From Fasciolopsis buskii (lineage: Eukaryota; Platyhelminthes; Trematoda; Plagiorchiida; Fasciolidae): a DNA stretch of 64,000 bases. The position numbers and the translations under genes are program-made. The stretch spans positions 224,525-288,524 of the forward strand of contig LUCM01001717.1 in assembly GCA_008360955.1 (NCBI GenBank). The letters run 5' to 3'. Shown here piece by piece: positions 13,712 to 25,181 of this stretch (within the stretch, counting starts at the first letter, position 1; each line of letters opens with the position of its first letter). The notes under the pieces were generated by a model that was not told the origin of the DNA, did no database searches, and saw nothing but the letters and a program-made list of their open reading frames with translations.

Positions 13712-13876
13712 GGCCGGCGCTGGCCAAGCGGATAAGGAAGTGACGTTTGGACGTGGAGGTCGCGGGTTCGAGTCCTCCTACCAGCAGTCAACCCCCACTC
13801 AGCAGCCCTCTTTTGGCCGCGGCCCTCTTACTGAAAAATGGTGTACATTGTTATTTCATTAATAAAGGAAGTAAGA
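13712..13876 (+). mobile_element. SINE family B copy, forward orientation
   Basis: GCCGGCGCTGGCCAAGCGG contains a canonical A box; GCGGGTTCGAGTCCTCC a canonical B box. The body (GGTGTACATTGTTATTTC) and tail (AATAAAGGAAGTAAG) match the reverse copy at 13278-13444. The acceptor stem does not pair well, so this is a SINE head rather than a tRNA gene. Confidence 0.72.
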
Positions 13877-16091
13877 GACCGGACGATGGAAATTGCAATA
13901 CGGCAGCATTCCAAAAGGCGGTTTAATGAAAATTGTTATCCTTTCTATCGGCCACAAAACATATTGTGCGTAACCGTTAGTCTTGACCATGTTTTATTGG
14001 AACGGTTATAGGTGTAGGGATTGTTAGTTTCTCATTGCTTGGTTTTTATGCCATGAATTTCTACCAAGTTTGTTATTGGGTTCTGTTTCCCAAAAGTTCA
14101 CATGTTGGCAGTAACAAAAGCCGGCCAGACCGGTCTGCATCAACCTCCGTCTTATTTTCTAGTCAGTTCTGCTCTCGTGTTTTTGTTCCTTGTTAGACTT
14201 TAACTTAAAGTGACTTTGTTATCTCTAATGTCTCGATTTCGAAATATCCTAAACGGAACAACCATTTTCAACCATCCATTTGGACCGGTGAAATATTGCA
14301 AACGATTTGGATACATTCACATTAGGATGCAAATCGGTTGGGATTAGGGGAATGTTCAGTGTCGCTGAAAGGATTTAACAAACAGGCACTAGAAACGCCA
14401 TCAAGAATTCAAACGGTTGGACAGTGCAGTTGTTATCTGGTCCATGTCTAATCACCCGTAGAACTGCCTGCCAAAACGATATCTTAAAATGTGGTGCGAT
14501 TTGCCACTAGAGACGAGATTTCCGCTGTTCGACAGATAAAACAATCTTTCATGCGCTCCAAAAGAAAACTTCCAGCCAAGTTCGCGTTGTTCCACAACTG
14601 GGGAACATTTTCTGTCTGTTTATCTTCGATTCCACTAATCGGTCTCAGGAAAAATACCATTACTTTATTTTAGCTCAAAGCATTATATCCTATTTAAGCT
14701 GCATCTTTGTGATAAGGCTACTCGTTCCTGTAGAAACGATTTCACTGCCGTCGGTTTTGCGATAGAAGAGAAATGCCTCAGTGGAACTCATTGTTTTATC
14801 GGTGCTACCAATAATCCCTCAATCGGCCGATCCGAAGAATGGTAAATTAACATAGGTTGCATAAGGAACCAAAGTTAGGGAATAATCTGAACGGGTACTG
14901 GTTTACAATCCGGATCAATGAGCGGTGAAGAATTTAAGCATTCTTTACCCCGACACTGATCCTTGTCGAACCTATCTCAGGTCGGCGGTATTTCACGGCG
15001 GTTTCAGTTCTCGATTTCCCAAAAGTGCACAGCAAAACGTCCACGGGAAGATTCAAAGTATATCCAAAATCATATTCTCTCAGAATCAACTCATCTTTGG
15101 CACTGCTTTTTCATAGACCCCGCTTTCAAATCGTTTTCGTCCACGTCTTTACCTCTGGCAAGACAGAGGGAACGAGAAAATCATTTTCCACCAATTTCCA
15201 TCATTTTTTTATTTTTTACGTTTTATTATGAAATACTATGTCGCAAAGGTCCTGATTTACGTCGAACCAGTGCATATCCGGTATAGGTCGCTTTTCGGGA
15301 CCATAGCAGTTAGTGCCAATTTCGAATCTTCGAAATAGCACGAGGGATCTCGTTTGCTAACGAGGGAAATGAAAATTCTCGGCCTGTAAGGGTCAACTTT
15401 ACCTTTGTGAAATTTTTTAATCTCACATAGCCTAGATCAATTTTACCCTAAGGAAACGTAGAAACGTCTCAAAAAACCACTAAATCCCAATTTTTGGATA
15501 AAAATAACCCTAGCTATCAACCTTTGCCTTCAAGTTTGATGTTTTTCGCTATTTAACTCCGCTGATTGAATGTGTTCTTCACCCGGGCAGCAAAAGATCC
15601 TATCGACTAAATTTATTCTGTATAGGATTGTGATTTTAATTTGAAAGACACAGTGCTTCTGAAAGAAAGTAGATTAAGTTCATCTGATTCGACATTTACT
15701 CCTAAACTGGTTACCGAAAAACAGATGTGAATCCTAGAGTTCAAACAGTTGATTGACATCTACCCGTAAAGCTTGCATTTGATGGCAGAAACGAATGCAG
15801 AAGAGCAGACACTCGCCTGTTCTTTAAGGGCATCTGGCTTTCGCCGAGGATAAGTCGGGCTACAGTGTCAGCAAAATAAACAATATGCACCACGGAATCC
15901 CATCCAAAGTTCGATGGATAAAAAGCGCAAGAAGTAAATTATCGCAAAGTTGAAAAATTCATGCATTATTAAAAATAGTGCGAAGAATTCATTGAATAAT
16001 GAAAAATTATTCACAGCGCTGTTATTCGGTCGTTGAAATTCTACTCGGAGAGCCAATGATTAGCTGTAGGAATATCAAATTTAGATGATCA

Positions 16092-16139
16092 ACCCGTTGT
16101 CAAGTGACTGGACTGGACGGTCCATCTATGACAACGGGT
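16092..16139. repeat. Short inverted repeat (11-bp arms)
   Basis: ACCCGTTGTCA (16092-16102) and TGACAACGGGT (16129-16139) are perfect inverted arms around a 26-bp loop that itself contains GGACNGTCC-like symmetry. Confidence 0.6.
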
Positions 16140-16170
16140 AACGATTACTGGCTATAGTAAGATGATTCAG

Positions 16171-16497
16171 TCACTCGATTTCTGTCGTGCCACTTGAAAC
16201 AACACTTTGTTGCTGGCCCTTGAGTTTTTTTATTGGACCACTTGATTTCGTCCTAACATGAGGACCCACCACGGTTGCGATTTTGCAAATGCCCCGATTA
16301 TCGCCTTCCGTCACTTGACTACTGCAAAAGTTCACAGTAGTTGCATCGTATTCCTTGAGAATTCCGACCAGATGACCAAACGCCTCAAGCATTACTTTGG
16401 GACTTCCCAAGTTATCTGGATGCTGGGAAAGCCAAATCTGAGATGTGGCGGGGAAAATAACCGAAATCACATCAGACCGACTTGGCAACGCATTCAC
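16171..16497 (-). CDS. Unassigned coding-like ORF (108 codons)
   Basis: The minus-strand frame reads VISVIFPATSQIWLSQHP, then LEAFGHLVGILKEYDATTV and a Lys/Gln/Ser-rich end. The composition is protein-like, but there is no ATG start, no recognised domain and no clear splice context. It could be an exon, an old mobile-element fragment or chance. Confidence 0.2.
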   Translation of the reverse strand: MNALPSRSDVISVIFPATSQIWLSQHPDNLGSPKVMLEAFGHLVGILKEYDATTVNFCSSQVTEGDNRGICKIATVVGPHVRTKSSGPIKKLKGQQQSVVSSGTTEIE

Positions 16498-18267
16498 TTT
16501 GTAATCTTATTTGGTCTATCAACATTTGTGGAAGCAAAATGATTCTCTGAAGAGGAACGAACGCGTACCGCGGAATTAATTAGGCAGCGTGACAGAAACC
16601 CAGTATCGCCAACTGTGATGAGTTTAAAAATTTCGTCTCTAGACAGTCTTAGGATTCGGCTACTTACATGGTATAAAGAAGCAGATGCAAATTTCTTGAG
16701 TTTACTCAGAGGTTTCTACTACTATATCTCTTTGTAGCCTTTATTCAGTCCAGCTAGACATGGGTGAACCTGATTGTCTAAAAATGAACAACCAGGTCCT
16801 ACTGGAGCAAGAAAATTTCGTCAATTTTTTTGGAATGGTTTTAAGCCTCATTTCAACTTAAATTCATAAACGATGGCAAACCAGTTTGTCTAACAGAAGA
16901 ACTCAGATTGCCAATTATTTCACGTATGATTGTGCCTGTATTTACAAGTCGAAGTTAGTTATATCTTAACAGGGATATTTCGTCTTAACTGGGGTTTGAG
17001 AAAGATCGTAGTCTATACTAAAGATGGCCTTATGTCAGGGTCATTTAAGTGAATCACTTTATTCGCTTTCTCTGTTATCGTGATAGGAAAGCAATGGGCG
17101 CGGAATAGCAAAATTTTAGATGCCAAAATATAGAAGACAATCAACCATTATAAATTGAAGGTTATTTTAAATTTTTGTATCCAAACATTTCTACTATTCC
17201 AAACTAAATGAATCCCTAACTTTCACAATACTAGACGGATGAGTTATACCGGGAACATGTCTTTCGTGGCGGAAATCCATCACATTCGAAAATAAAAGCA
17301 GAGTTGCTTATACCTAAGTTGAAATTCCACAACAGAAGTTCTTTCCTCCATTCCTGACGCACTGCATTGCCGATGTTTCAAGCAACGTTATCAGGGAGGA
17401 CTTGAGAATATGTGATCGTCTTAAGTATGGACGGATATGAAGTGTAGATTACTCGTGCAGTAAACTAGGAAATATGAATATTCCGGACAGTCTGGCGATG
17501 CGTTAATTTTGTTGGTGTGGATCTGAAACATACTAACAAAATTGATATTTCTGAGGAGAAAGCCTCAGAAAAAGTTGTTCTGCTTTCTTATTTAAATCTG
17601 TTATGTTTATTCATACACCAACGAACTGGGAAAAGCCTTACGAACGGGTCAAAAGAGAATGCACTGCTTGTTTCACTCTACAAGAACCTAGTATATGCGC
17701 TGTCTTGAGTGGGGTAGTTTACTTTCAGTCTGACGTAAATCGGGTAAAAACACTTAGGTAGAAAGCATGCTTCATAGAAACAATCCACTCGATAAATCAC
17801 GGCTCTAACCAAAATGCATTTCATGTTCTGACTTGGTGACTGCACAAACTAGACAGTACATACTGATGTAGAAATTCTGAAACTTTTTTCATTTCAACGT
17901 AAAAACAACTTTGCCACATGAAAATGACCGAAATATTACCTAAGGATATCGGTCGACCCATCGATGTTCATTATTTATCGATTTCTGGATTTCTAGCAGT
18001 TTATGTCACAAATCGTTGTGAACAAATTTTGCTCTGTTCTCCGCCGAAGCCTGGTAATGCTTCATGATAGAAAAACAAACATGGTAGCCAAAATGCAATA
18101 TCGACTAAATCTGCAGCCTATTTGCCTGATAGGTAATACGAAGCTGGTGCTCATTATCGGAACGTTTACCCAGTTCTTGCTGAATGAAATGAAATACGCA
18201 TTTACGCATTTGTTTCCTTATGTTGATACTTACTTAAGCGGAAGGTTTTTATATGACTTTAATTGAT

Positions 18268-18533
18268 CATGTTTTCGTGAAATAGCTTATCATGTGATAT
18301 CAAAGCCCAGTCCGCTATTAAGAAACCATGGAAGCACCGTATATCTATTTTATCTTTGTTGAAAATCATCACCAGTGCACATCCGCCCCGCCCGAACTGG
18401 GACTCCCACCCGGGACGAACGAGTTTGAGTCGGACACCTTTACCATTAGACTACCGGACATTGTGTCAACGGTTTTTGTTCAATTTAACCGCATGACGAT
18501 GTTGCAACTATCCGTCACTGATTTGCACGGCCA
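18268..18533 (-). mobile_element. SINE family A copy, diverged
   Basis: Reverse-oriented copy with the tRNA-like block at about 18388-18463 (CCCGAACTGGGACTCCCACC on the plus strand), the leader ending GTCACTGATTTGCACGG, and a mutated tail (AATAGCTTATCATGTGAT). Clearly older than the downstream pair. Confidence 0.72.
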
Positions 18534-21500
18534 TTTGCCACTGGTGCACAGTAATCGCCCCCAATGATGAATGACTTCCCAATTTATGATTTGGGCAATG
18601 GGTCAGCGAACTCGAGTTCTTGACCCGTTTTCCCTCTTTTTTTCGTCTGCATCTTTGTCTGCATTGCTTACTACAACTTCGGGTCTATTCCCATTTACTG
18701 GTGTTAGTTGCAACCGCCAACCAAAGAACTTGTCCACCAAATTCCTCATTCTTCGTACCTTCCAAATGAATATTTAGGAAGTTCAACACTAGTCATCATG
18801 AAATGTATTAGCATAGCTGTGATTTTTAGTGAACTATTGATGAAGAATAAATCAGTTCTCATGGAACACGACGGAGTGGACGCATTCAAAAGTTTGGGAT
18901 CCATAGTTAAGTTCTGAAATGAAAAATTATTTGCACCTCGATTTATGCTGAACACGCACTGTACGCGTTCGGTAGCTTTTTTCATGCACCCATTCCAACG
19001 ATGACAATGGCACTTGGGTTCAGATACCAGAAACCGAAGAAACTTTGCCGTAACAAGCAAACAATAATTTCACACAGTACCAATATATTTTGTAAAACAA
19101 ACAATAGAAAATTTTGTCAGTCTCATATTTTTTTCTTAATAACCCCCGGATGAGACAGCAAGAAGCGACCTCGTGCGTCATTGGGAGCAGCACAGTTTTT
19201 CTCATCAACAGATCAGAATCCCCCGGAATCGTTACAGACTGCACGAAATTCGATGTGAAGAAGCTCCTCACAATGTTGGGTGCATGCACTAAACCATCCA
19301 TATTGCGAAAGGGATTCGTGCAGATGACGAGTAATAATAGTCATCGGGAAAGGCATAAATTATTCTTTCAAAGTTACAGCTTCGGGATGGTTACTTGGTC
19401 TTTGAATGCAGCCCGATCTAGCGTGGTGCAGTATTTCGGCATTCTGCCGTTCCACATTGCTACTCTTAATTGTGCGGAGTTCAAATGTACCTCCCTCGCG
19501 GGCGCACACAAGAACACACTTACAACTCTCATCCTTGCAATGGATTGTCTGCTTCGTACCATCGTTTGCCCACAAGCCTCAGCCTCAGTCAATGGTGCTG
19601 ATGAGTCACGATTAACGTAGACTCTGTTCGATTACGCACTTGCGGCTACTTTTCTCCTGGTACAACCCACACGCATGACGGGGAGATAGGGAGAGAAAAG
19701 GGGATCATGCAGACGAGTTTTACATTTGCTGATATTCTTTGGGTTGGTAACCGATCCTCCACACTCATGCCCAACACCTGCAGAGTGGCATTTGTTTCAC
19801 GCATGCTCCACGAATACTGACTGCACCTGTGCCACTCGACAAGGGGTTGCGTGGCCTGGAATGGACGACGTGGGTGGGGATGTGGTGATCCGGATTAGAG
19901 GTCGAAATAATTAGGTCAGCAGCTTCAATGGCCAAAGCCTGCCGTGGGAAAGGGGGCGAGCGCACTCTGCAGCACGCAAACACATAAGCGCACAAACTCA
20001 AGCGCACACACGCACACACTACAACGAGCATAACGATCAAGGTCAACCTCATTCAACCAAGGGAACTGAGGAAGATTGTAGGCAGCACTCTGGGGTAAGC
20101 TATCATCGCCCTTGGCTGACTGTTTTCTTACTCCATTGCTACCGTGAACTGGAACTCTAACCTCAAAGAGAAAATTTTACTGTAGGCTTACTACTGACCA
20201 TAATCATGTTGCGTACAGTCACTCAATTGGAACCCACCCACCCATGTCATTGAATGTGTCCGTATGTCTATTAGGTGTGCCCGCTAGTCCATCTTGTTTT
20301 TAGGCCGACAAATGAACGACCGATGGAACATACGTACCGCTAAATCAGATTTGGGGTAGGAGCAGATGAAAATCCGTGTAAGCCTCCGTGAACACACACG
20401 CGCCGGTAGATTTCACGAACGTTCACAGAACACAGACCGTAAGAACACGTCTCAGATTAAACCAACACAAATGAACTAAATTCCCATCCCATCAGTCAGC
20501 TGCAGACCCCGAGAAAATCACATCCATCCTCCAACCACATCGAACTTGAACAAGCAGACGGTGGAAACCACAACCAAAGCCCACCTCGTGCATACTACCC
20601 CAATGCAACACCGGAACGCTCGCCCATTACTTACAATTCAGGTCCATTTTCCTCACCGTTAATTCAACCGCACTTCCATCGAGAGATCAAGAAGCTAAGA
20701 AAACCTGTTTGGGAATTCGCTATACTCAGACCCGAAGGAGTATTCATTTGGACTATGAAACAGTTTTTATCGGAAATATAGCACATAAATTACCTTTAAA
20801 TAAAAAGGTATAGATGATGCAACCGTGTATGCTATCGCGCGCATTTTCCCGATGAAATCAATTGGAATATGAAGCCATCTAGATCCAGTTCACTGCGCTG
20901 TGTCTCGTCTGTTCGTTTCGATGAAAACTGCTCGAAGCCAAAAGTAAGCCCAGATAAAATGTTAATTTCTCGTGCCAAAAAAGTAAATTTTGCCCAAAAT
21001 CACACGTACAGAGACAACATAAAAGGACGCGCCTCTTGCTAACCAGCTCCATGGTTAATCGCTACAGGCTCAGTTTGTTAGGAATATGTGTTGAAAACGT
21101 GCGTTTTTTATTTTTTACAATTTCAACACCTATGGTCTTGCTATCGAATGAATTTGTAAAGCCTCTGCTTACCCATGGCCTCCTTCATGTAATATCCATT
21201 ATGTGTGCGGTTATGGAGATGACACGTGAAGTTGTTTTATTCGGAGGCCCGACGAAATAGGTTTTAGATAGAAAAGTGATCTGTCGAACACCGTGATCGC
21301 CTCCCGTGTTCACGAAGAGTTTATTCACTGTGACAAAATGAGAAACAAAAGAATCTTTGACTAATCATCTCATGTGAGCTCTTAGTGAATGTCATATGCT
21401 TGAAATGAACCCGTATTGCTTCACTGTGAAAGTCGCATCAACCTGAAATTAGCTGTCAAGGGGTACTTGCAAAGCACCGAGTAATAATGCAAGATACCTT

Positions 21501-21834
21501 ACCAACGGTCCGTATGTTTCTATTATTCACTTAACCTGGTTTGTAATTCATTCCCCATTTTCGTTCATTTAATGTAGCATCTCAGATTTTAAAGTGTGAA
21601 TGATTAAGCGTTCTTGATACGTTTAGCTCCAATTTCCTCTTTTCTATGCTCAAATGGATCCTGAATTAACTGATGCATTGTGTATAAAGTGAAACAGTGC
21701 CTACTGAACGGTTGATGACTTGTCACCATCATCTAGTAGAAGGCTAGTTTTTAGAGCCCCATTCGATTAGTGAGAAAAGGTAAATCTTGCCTTGTTCCCG
21801 TGTTAGGAATAGAAAGTGATTAAATTTTTTTCAG
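18534..21834. other. Upstream region of the CH-domain gene
   Basis: Contains the 168-codon ORF at 19114-19620 (both strands are open; no family recognised), a CA-rich patch at 19970-20030 and a strongly A/C-biased stretch at about 20390-20700. The promoter is expected here, but no confident TATA or initiator element can be assigned. Confidence 0.45.
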
Positions 21835-21928
21835 AGTACTGCTTTGAACTAGCTGTTCAGCGCGATCAATACTCATCACCACATCTAAAACTCGAAAGAG
21901 ATTAGTAAACTTACTCTAGTCATCATGG
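21835..21928 (+). CDS. Exon 1: 5' UTR and start codon (coding part 21925-21928)
   Basis: The only ATG in this stretch is at 21925-21927, followed by G and the strong donor GTGAGT, so just four coding bases lie in exon 1. Upstream, a T-rich acceptor (AAATTTTTTTCAG) ends at 21834. That would leave a 90-nt 5' UTR with no other ATG; the frame of the ATG is closed by TGA inside this UTR, so the ATG is the likely initiator. The acceptor could serve a 5' UTR intron or spliced-leader trans-splicing, which is common in flatworms; the sequence cannot decide. The next intron is 47 bp. Exon joining gives Met-Val as the first two residues. A 28-codon unspliced ORF from the same ATG is the less likely alternative. 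Confidence 0.5.
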
Positions 21929-21975
21929 GTGAGTACCACCATTCGCCTAAAGACAGACGCCTCATCTTCACGCAG

Positions 21976-22092
21976 TTCGCTATCGTCAAAGTTTCTCGGC
22001 AGTCTATCGGCTAGTTCCTACCGATTTGATCACGCCAACGAGTGCTAGTCATATTAAACCGCCTAAAGCGAACAACCACAGCAGTGAAGGTG
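21976..22092 (+). CDS. Exon 2: N-terminal leader (residues 2-40)
   Basis: The acceptor (CTTCACGCAG) ends at 21975 and the donor GTAAGT starts at 22093. Of the three phases only phase 1 is open, which is exactly the phase left by the four coding bases of exon 1. It encodes about 39 residues, first basic and aromatic (RYRQSFSAVYRL), then Pro/Ser/Lys-rich (HIKPPKANNHSSEG). No signal peptide is evident. It ends with one base of a codon. A basic, low-complexity leader ahead of a CH domain is common in the navigator family, but the peptide itself is not recognisable. Intron 2 is about 2.2 kb and contains a SINE at 22534-22797. Confidence 0.6.
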
Positions 22093-22533
22093 GTAAGTCC
22101 AGTCGAACTGAATTTTCTGGGTTCACTTCATTGTCATGACTTAGCATAAAAGCAAGATTAGAAATGAGTTATTGGAAATCGAGGTCATTAGTGGCGGGAC
22201 TAAACTACACATTAAAGTTCGACATCGCCAACGACCAGCTTTCGAGTTAGGAAATTTACTTAACGAACGGTTTCTTTTTAGTTTGGGCTAATCCATCGGA
22301 GATAATCGATCACCAGCCACGGGGAAAAATTATCCTTCTTGGTGCAAGATGTTGGTTATTTTGATGGGTTACAAGAATTTGACCAAGCATTGGTTACTAT
22401 CAGCATACCAAGTGCGGTGAATTGGAAAGTTCAGTTTTTTTTCATTCTCTCCGACGGTTCCGTTTTAAGGCTTCAGTTGGACAATATTCGGCTGTTGGTT
22501 CGAACGTGGAGAGAGTATTCCATTAGTACTATT

Positions 22534-22797
22534 TGAATTTTTCGTGAAATAATTCACCATGTGATATCATCGCTCAACTCACCATAAAGAAACAATGGAA
22601 GCACTGTACAGCTGTTTCATCCTTGTTAGGAAACATCAGCAGTGCATATCGACCGCTCCCTAACTGGGACGCAAACTCGAGACGAACGATTCTGAGTCGA
22701 ACGCCTTAGCCATCACGCTACCGGGCAGGCTGTGAACGGTTTGTTGAACTTCACCACTTGATGATGTTGTGCCTATCCGTCACTGATTTGAATTTTG
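22534..22797 (-). mobile_element. SINE family A copy in intron 2
   Basis: Same order of blocks as the 61170 copy, read in reverse: tail (AATAATTCACCATGTGAT), body, tRNA-like head with degenerate B box, and leader (GTCACTGATTTG). More point changes than the 60.9-61.4 kb pair, so an older insertion. Confidence 0.8.
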
Positions 22798-23104
22798 TTT
22801 ACTACTGACAAAAAAACAGGAAATCTTGGGTTGACGTGATTAATAATGCGAAACAAATCAGTGGAGTGTTCCCCTGCACAGACAAAAGGCAGCAAAATTT
22901 ACAAACGTCATCCCCGTGATCCGGAATCGAAGCGACGGGCTTTCGTTTACCAATCAAATGTGCATTACGAGAGTAGGCATTCAGTGTTGTGTAACCACGA
23001 TTCCACTACGAGCGAGTAATAACCAGTAGCAAACAATTATAAGGTCTACATAAAACCAGGATAGTTGTTGCTTTCAAGCCAACCCTATATACTTCGATTT
23101 CAAA

Positions 23105-23260
23105 TGGCTGCTCCATGACAGCTCTGCCCAGCAGCCGGAAGGGCTACGGTTCGATTCCGGCAAGTGACGTCCGCATTTGGTTTGTTCAGGGGCTAAGTGG
23201 ATTTATCATCCTGCAACTGCGGGTTTCTCGCCTCATAGCAAAACAGCACTATTTGCATTA
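23105..23260 (+). mobile_element. tRNA-like SINE (family F) copy 1
   Basis: Perfect B box GGTTCGATTCC followed by GGCAAGTGACGTCCGCATTT. The block after the B box matches the copy at 55237. No clean A box. Confidence 0.5.
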
Positions 23261-24277
23261 TCATATTCACAAATGTGGAGGAAAATCCTCAGTTACTTGA
23301 ACCAAAAGCATGATATGAGTTTCTAGTAAATGCTTATCCCTATATTTCTTACGTTTTTCGCCCCAGCAGGCATGCTGATCTGATAGTCGTACATGTGTGC
23401 GTCACTGCTCAGACTCACAGTATCCCACGCATCTTATCATCTTTGGCCGACCAATCAGTCAGAACACTCAACTCAAAACCATCTCATCTTTCGCATCTCG
23501 CATTCTGGTGCACTCGCTAGGTCAAAGATCGATTTCGATCCACAGCCTTTCCAATCGTCTTGCATGGAGATCCATGAATGTGCCTTCACTGAGCATGACT
23601 TGTTGTCCTGACTATCAAGAATCTGACGAAACATCGGAGTTTCTCCCAAGCAGACTTATTGAGCCGCACTGAATCTAGGGAATGTAACATTTTGCGTGGG
23701 ACCAAAATACGATAAGAGATGAGGGTTGAGTGGACAGAGTAGTGAGATACCGATACACACAGCAGGATGTGCTGGTTAGGAATTTCCAACATCCCTCATC
23801 TTCTGTGTTTCTATCTGTTTTAGCCTTTTATATTTTCTTCCATTGCATTGGTGATGAAACAAACCACGGAATTTGGATGAAGAGAGTCATACTTACTACG
23901 ACGTTGCTGAAACGAGAAAGTAATCGATGATAGAAAGACACGAGCTCGCGACGATTACATTGGTGTGCCAAAACACTGACCGCTGGACAACTATCGACAT
24001 AATTCCCAACTAGGAAATTGCCCTTAGTCTCTGCTACGTGTATCATAAAATATACTGCTGCAGTAATCATGTTGTTGCCGGGCAGATGACCGGATTTGAT
24101 GTATTGCCAGGTATTTCATGTCTGGCAGGAGGCAGGGGGTATTTGTCTGTGATTTTCAATCACACGTAATTTACCGTCCCATAATAGTAAACTCATAATT
24201 AATGGATGACAGACTTCATTTTGTCTCCCTACCTTTTTGCCGTAAACGATCTGCGAAAGTTTTGTTATTGACTGCAG

Positions 24278-24309
24278 ACATGATTTCAATTCGCATGCAT
24301 GATTTCAAA
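24278..24309 (+). CDS. Exon 3: 32-nt microexon (residues 41-51)
   Basis: Acceptor TTATTGACTGCAG ends at 24277; donor GTAAAT starts at 24310. The exon enters in phase 1 and leaves in phase 0. That is the one step needed to connect exon 2 (ends phase 1) to the CH exon at 24377 (open only in phase 0). It adds GMISIRMHDFK-like sequence with Asp at the joined codon. The following intron is 67 bp, very AT-rich, with a clean polypyrimidine tract, as expected for small flatworm introns. Its short length makes it less certain than its neighbours; a transcript read would settle it. Confidence 0.45.
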
Positions 24310-24376
24310 GTAAATTCGTTGGTAAAAAGAAGAAAATTGATTCATTTTTCCCCAACTGACCGCCCTTCCCTTTCAG

Positions 24377-24497
24377 GGCCAGATCTGTACCGATTGGTTT
24401 GACCGATTTCTCAAGGATAAAGGTCCATATCGAAAATCAAATGGACGGACAGTGGCCGAGAGCGGTGTTTTCACTCATCTGCTCAACTCGATAGCTT
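24377..24497 (+). CDS. Exon 4: first part of the CH domain (residues 52-92)
   Basis: Strong acceptor (CTTCCCTTTCAG) and strong donor GTAAGT flank a 121-nt exon that is open in one phase only. The peptide holds CTDWFDRFLKDKG, matching the TDW..N/D..L helix that opens CH domains (neuron navigators have YTDW here), and GVFTHLLNSIA, matching the DGVLL..LI helix. The usual Asp-Gly is replaced by Ser-Gly. It ends in phase 1 and continues into the exon at 30858. CH domains are about 100-110 residues; this exon supplies the first 40. The 6.4-kb intron that follows contains a microsatellite and a LINE relic. Confidence 0.72.
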
Positions 24498-25087
24498 GTA
24501 AGTTATGCCTTCGCGAGCAAACTCATTTGGATATTCCCGTTTGAGCATTTCCCCCACGGATTCACCGATTAAACAGGCATTTCATAGCCGAAAACTTCAA
24601 GCACACAACTAAAAATTTGCATGCACTTACATCGAACATGAGTCTGAATCCGTATGCCAAAGTAGACTACTGTATTTGCTTTTTGCCCGATTTCGCATTC
24701 GAAAAGTTGTAGTAGTGAGAAACGTGCATGGCCAAGAATTAAACGCATCCCCTTAAACAGGTTCTTAACCAGTGCTGTACCGATTCAGAAGAGCTCCAGC
24801 GAGATTCATATTCACAAAGGAGGCCCGGGTCAGATGACAAATTTGTGCCATGCTTTCGGCAGTCATTCCGTCGCAAATTTTGTTCCTTAGTGATTAAAAC
24901 GGGACCTGGCATGGCAGATCAGCTCGCATACTGCACCTTGTAAACCGGCAACGTAATTTATCACATAAAATGCACGAACTGAAATACTCTGCGTACAATC
25001 CGGCGAAGACAGTTCACTGCGTACGTATGGTTCAAAATATTCAGCATTTTCTAGCCTGTATCAATTTCACCCTATATACACGCCTGC

Positions 25088-25181
25088 TACTGCTAGCAGT
25101 AGTGGTAGTAGTGGTGGTAGTAGTGGTAGTAGGGACAGTAGTAATAGTAGTATTAGTAGTAGTAGTAGTTGTTGTTGTTGT
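25088..25181 (+). repeat. (GTA/GTG/GTT)n imperfect microsatellite
   Basis: Interrupted trinucleotide tract about 94 bp long, in the intron between exons 4 and 5. The 137-codon ORF crossing it owes its length to the lack of stops in the repeat. Confidence 0.85.

Larger units (their letters stand above)
13877..18267. other. Non-coding, few features
   Basis: Holds the 16092 inverted repeat and the ORF at 16171-16497; otherwise nothing recognised. Confidence 0.5.

Noticed and set aside
13712..13790. Possible Leu tRNA gene
   Set aside because: A and B boxes are good, but the acceptor stem does not pair and the downstream body and tail match a second copy, so it is a SINE.
19114..19620. 168-codon plus-strand ORF, second longest in the window
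   Set aside because: The opposite strand is equally open in overlapping frames, no domain or splice context fits, and one ORF of this length is expected by chance in 64 kb.
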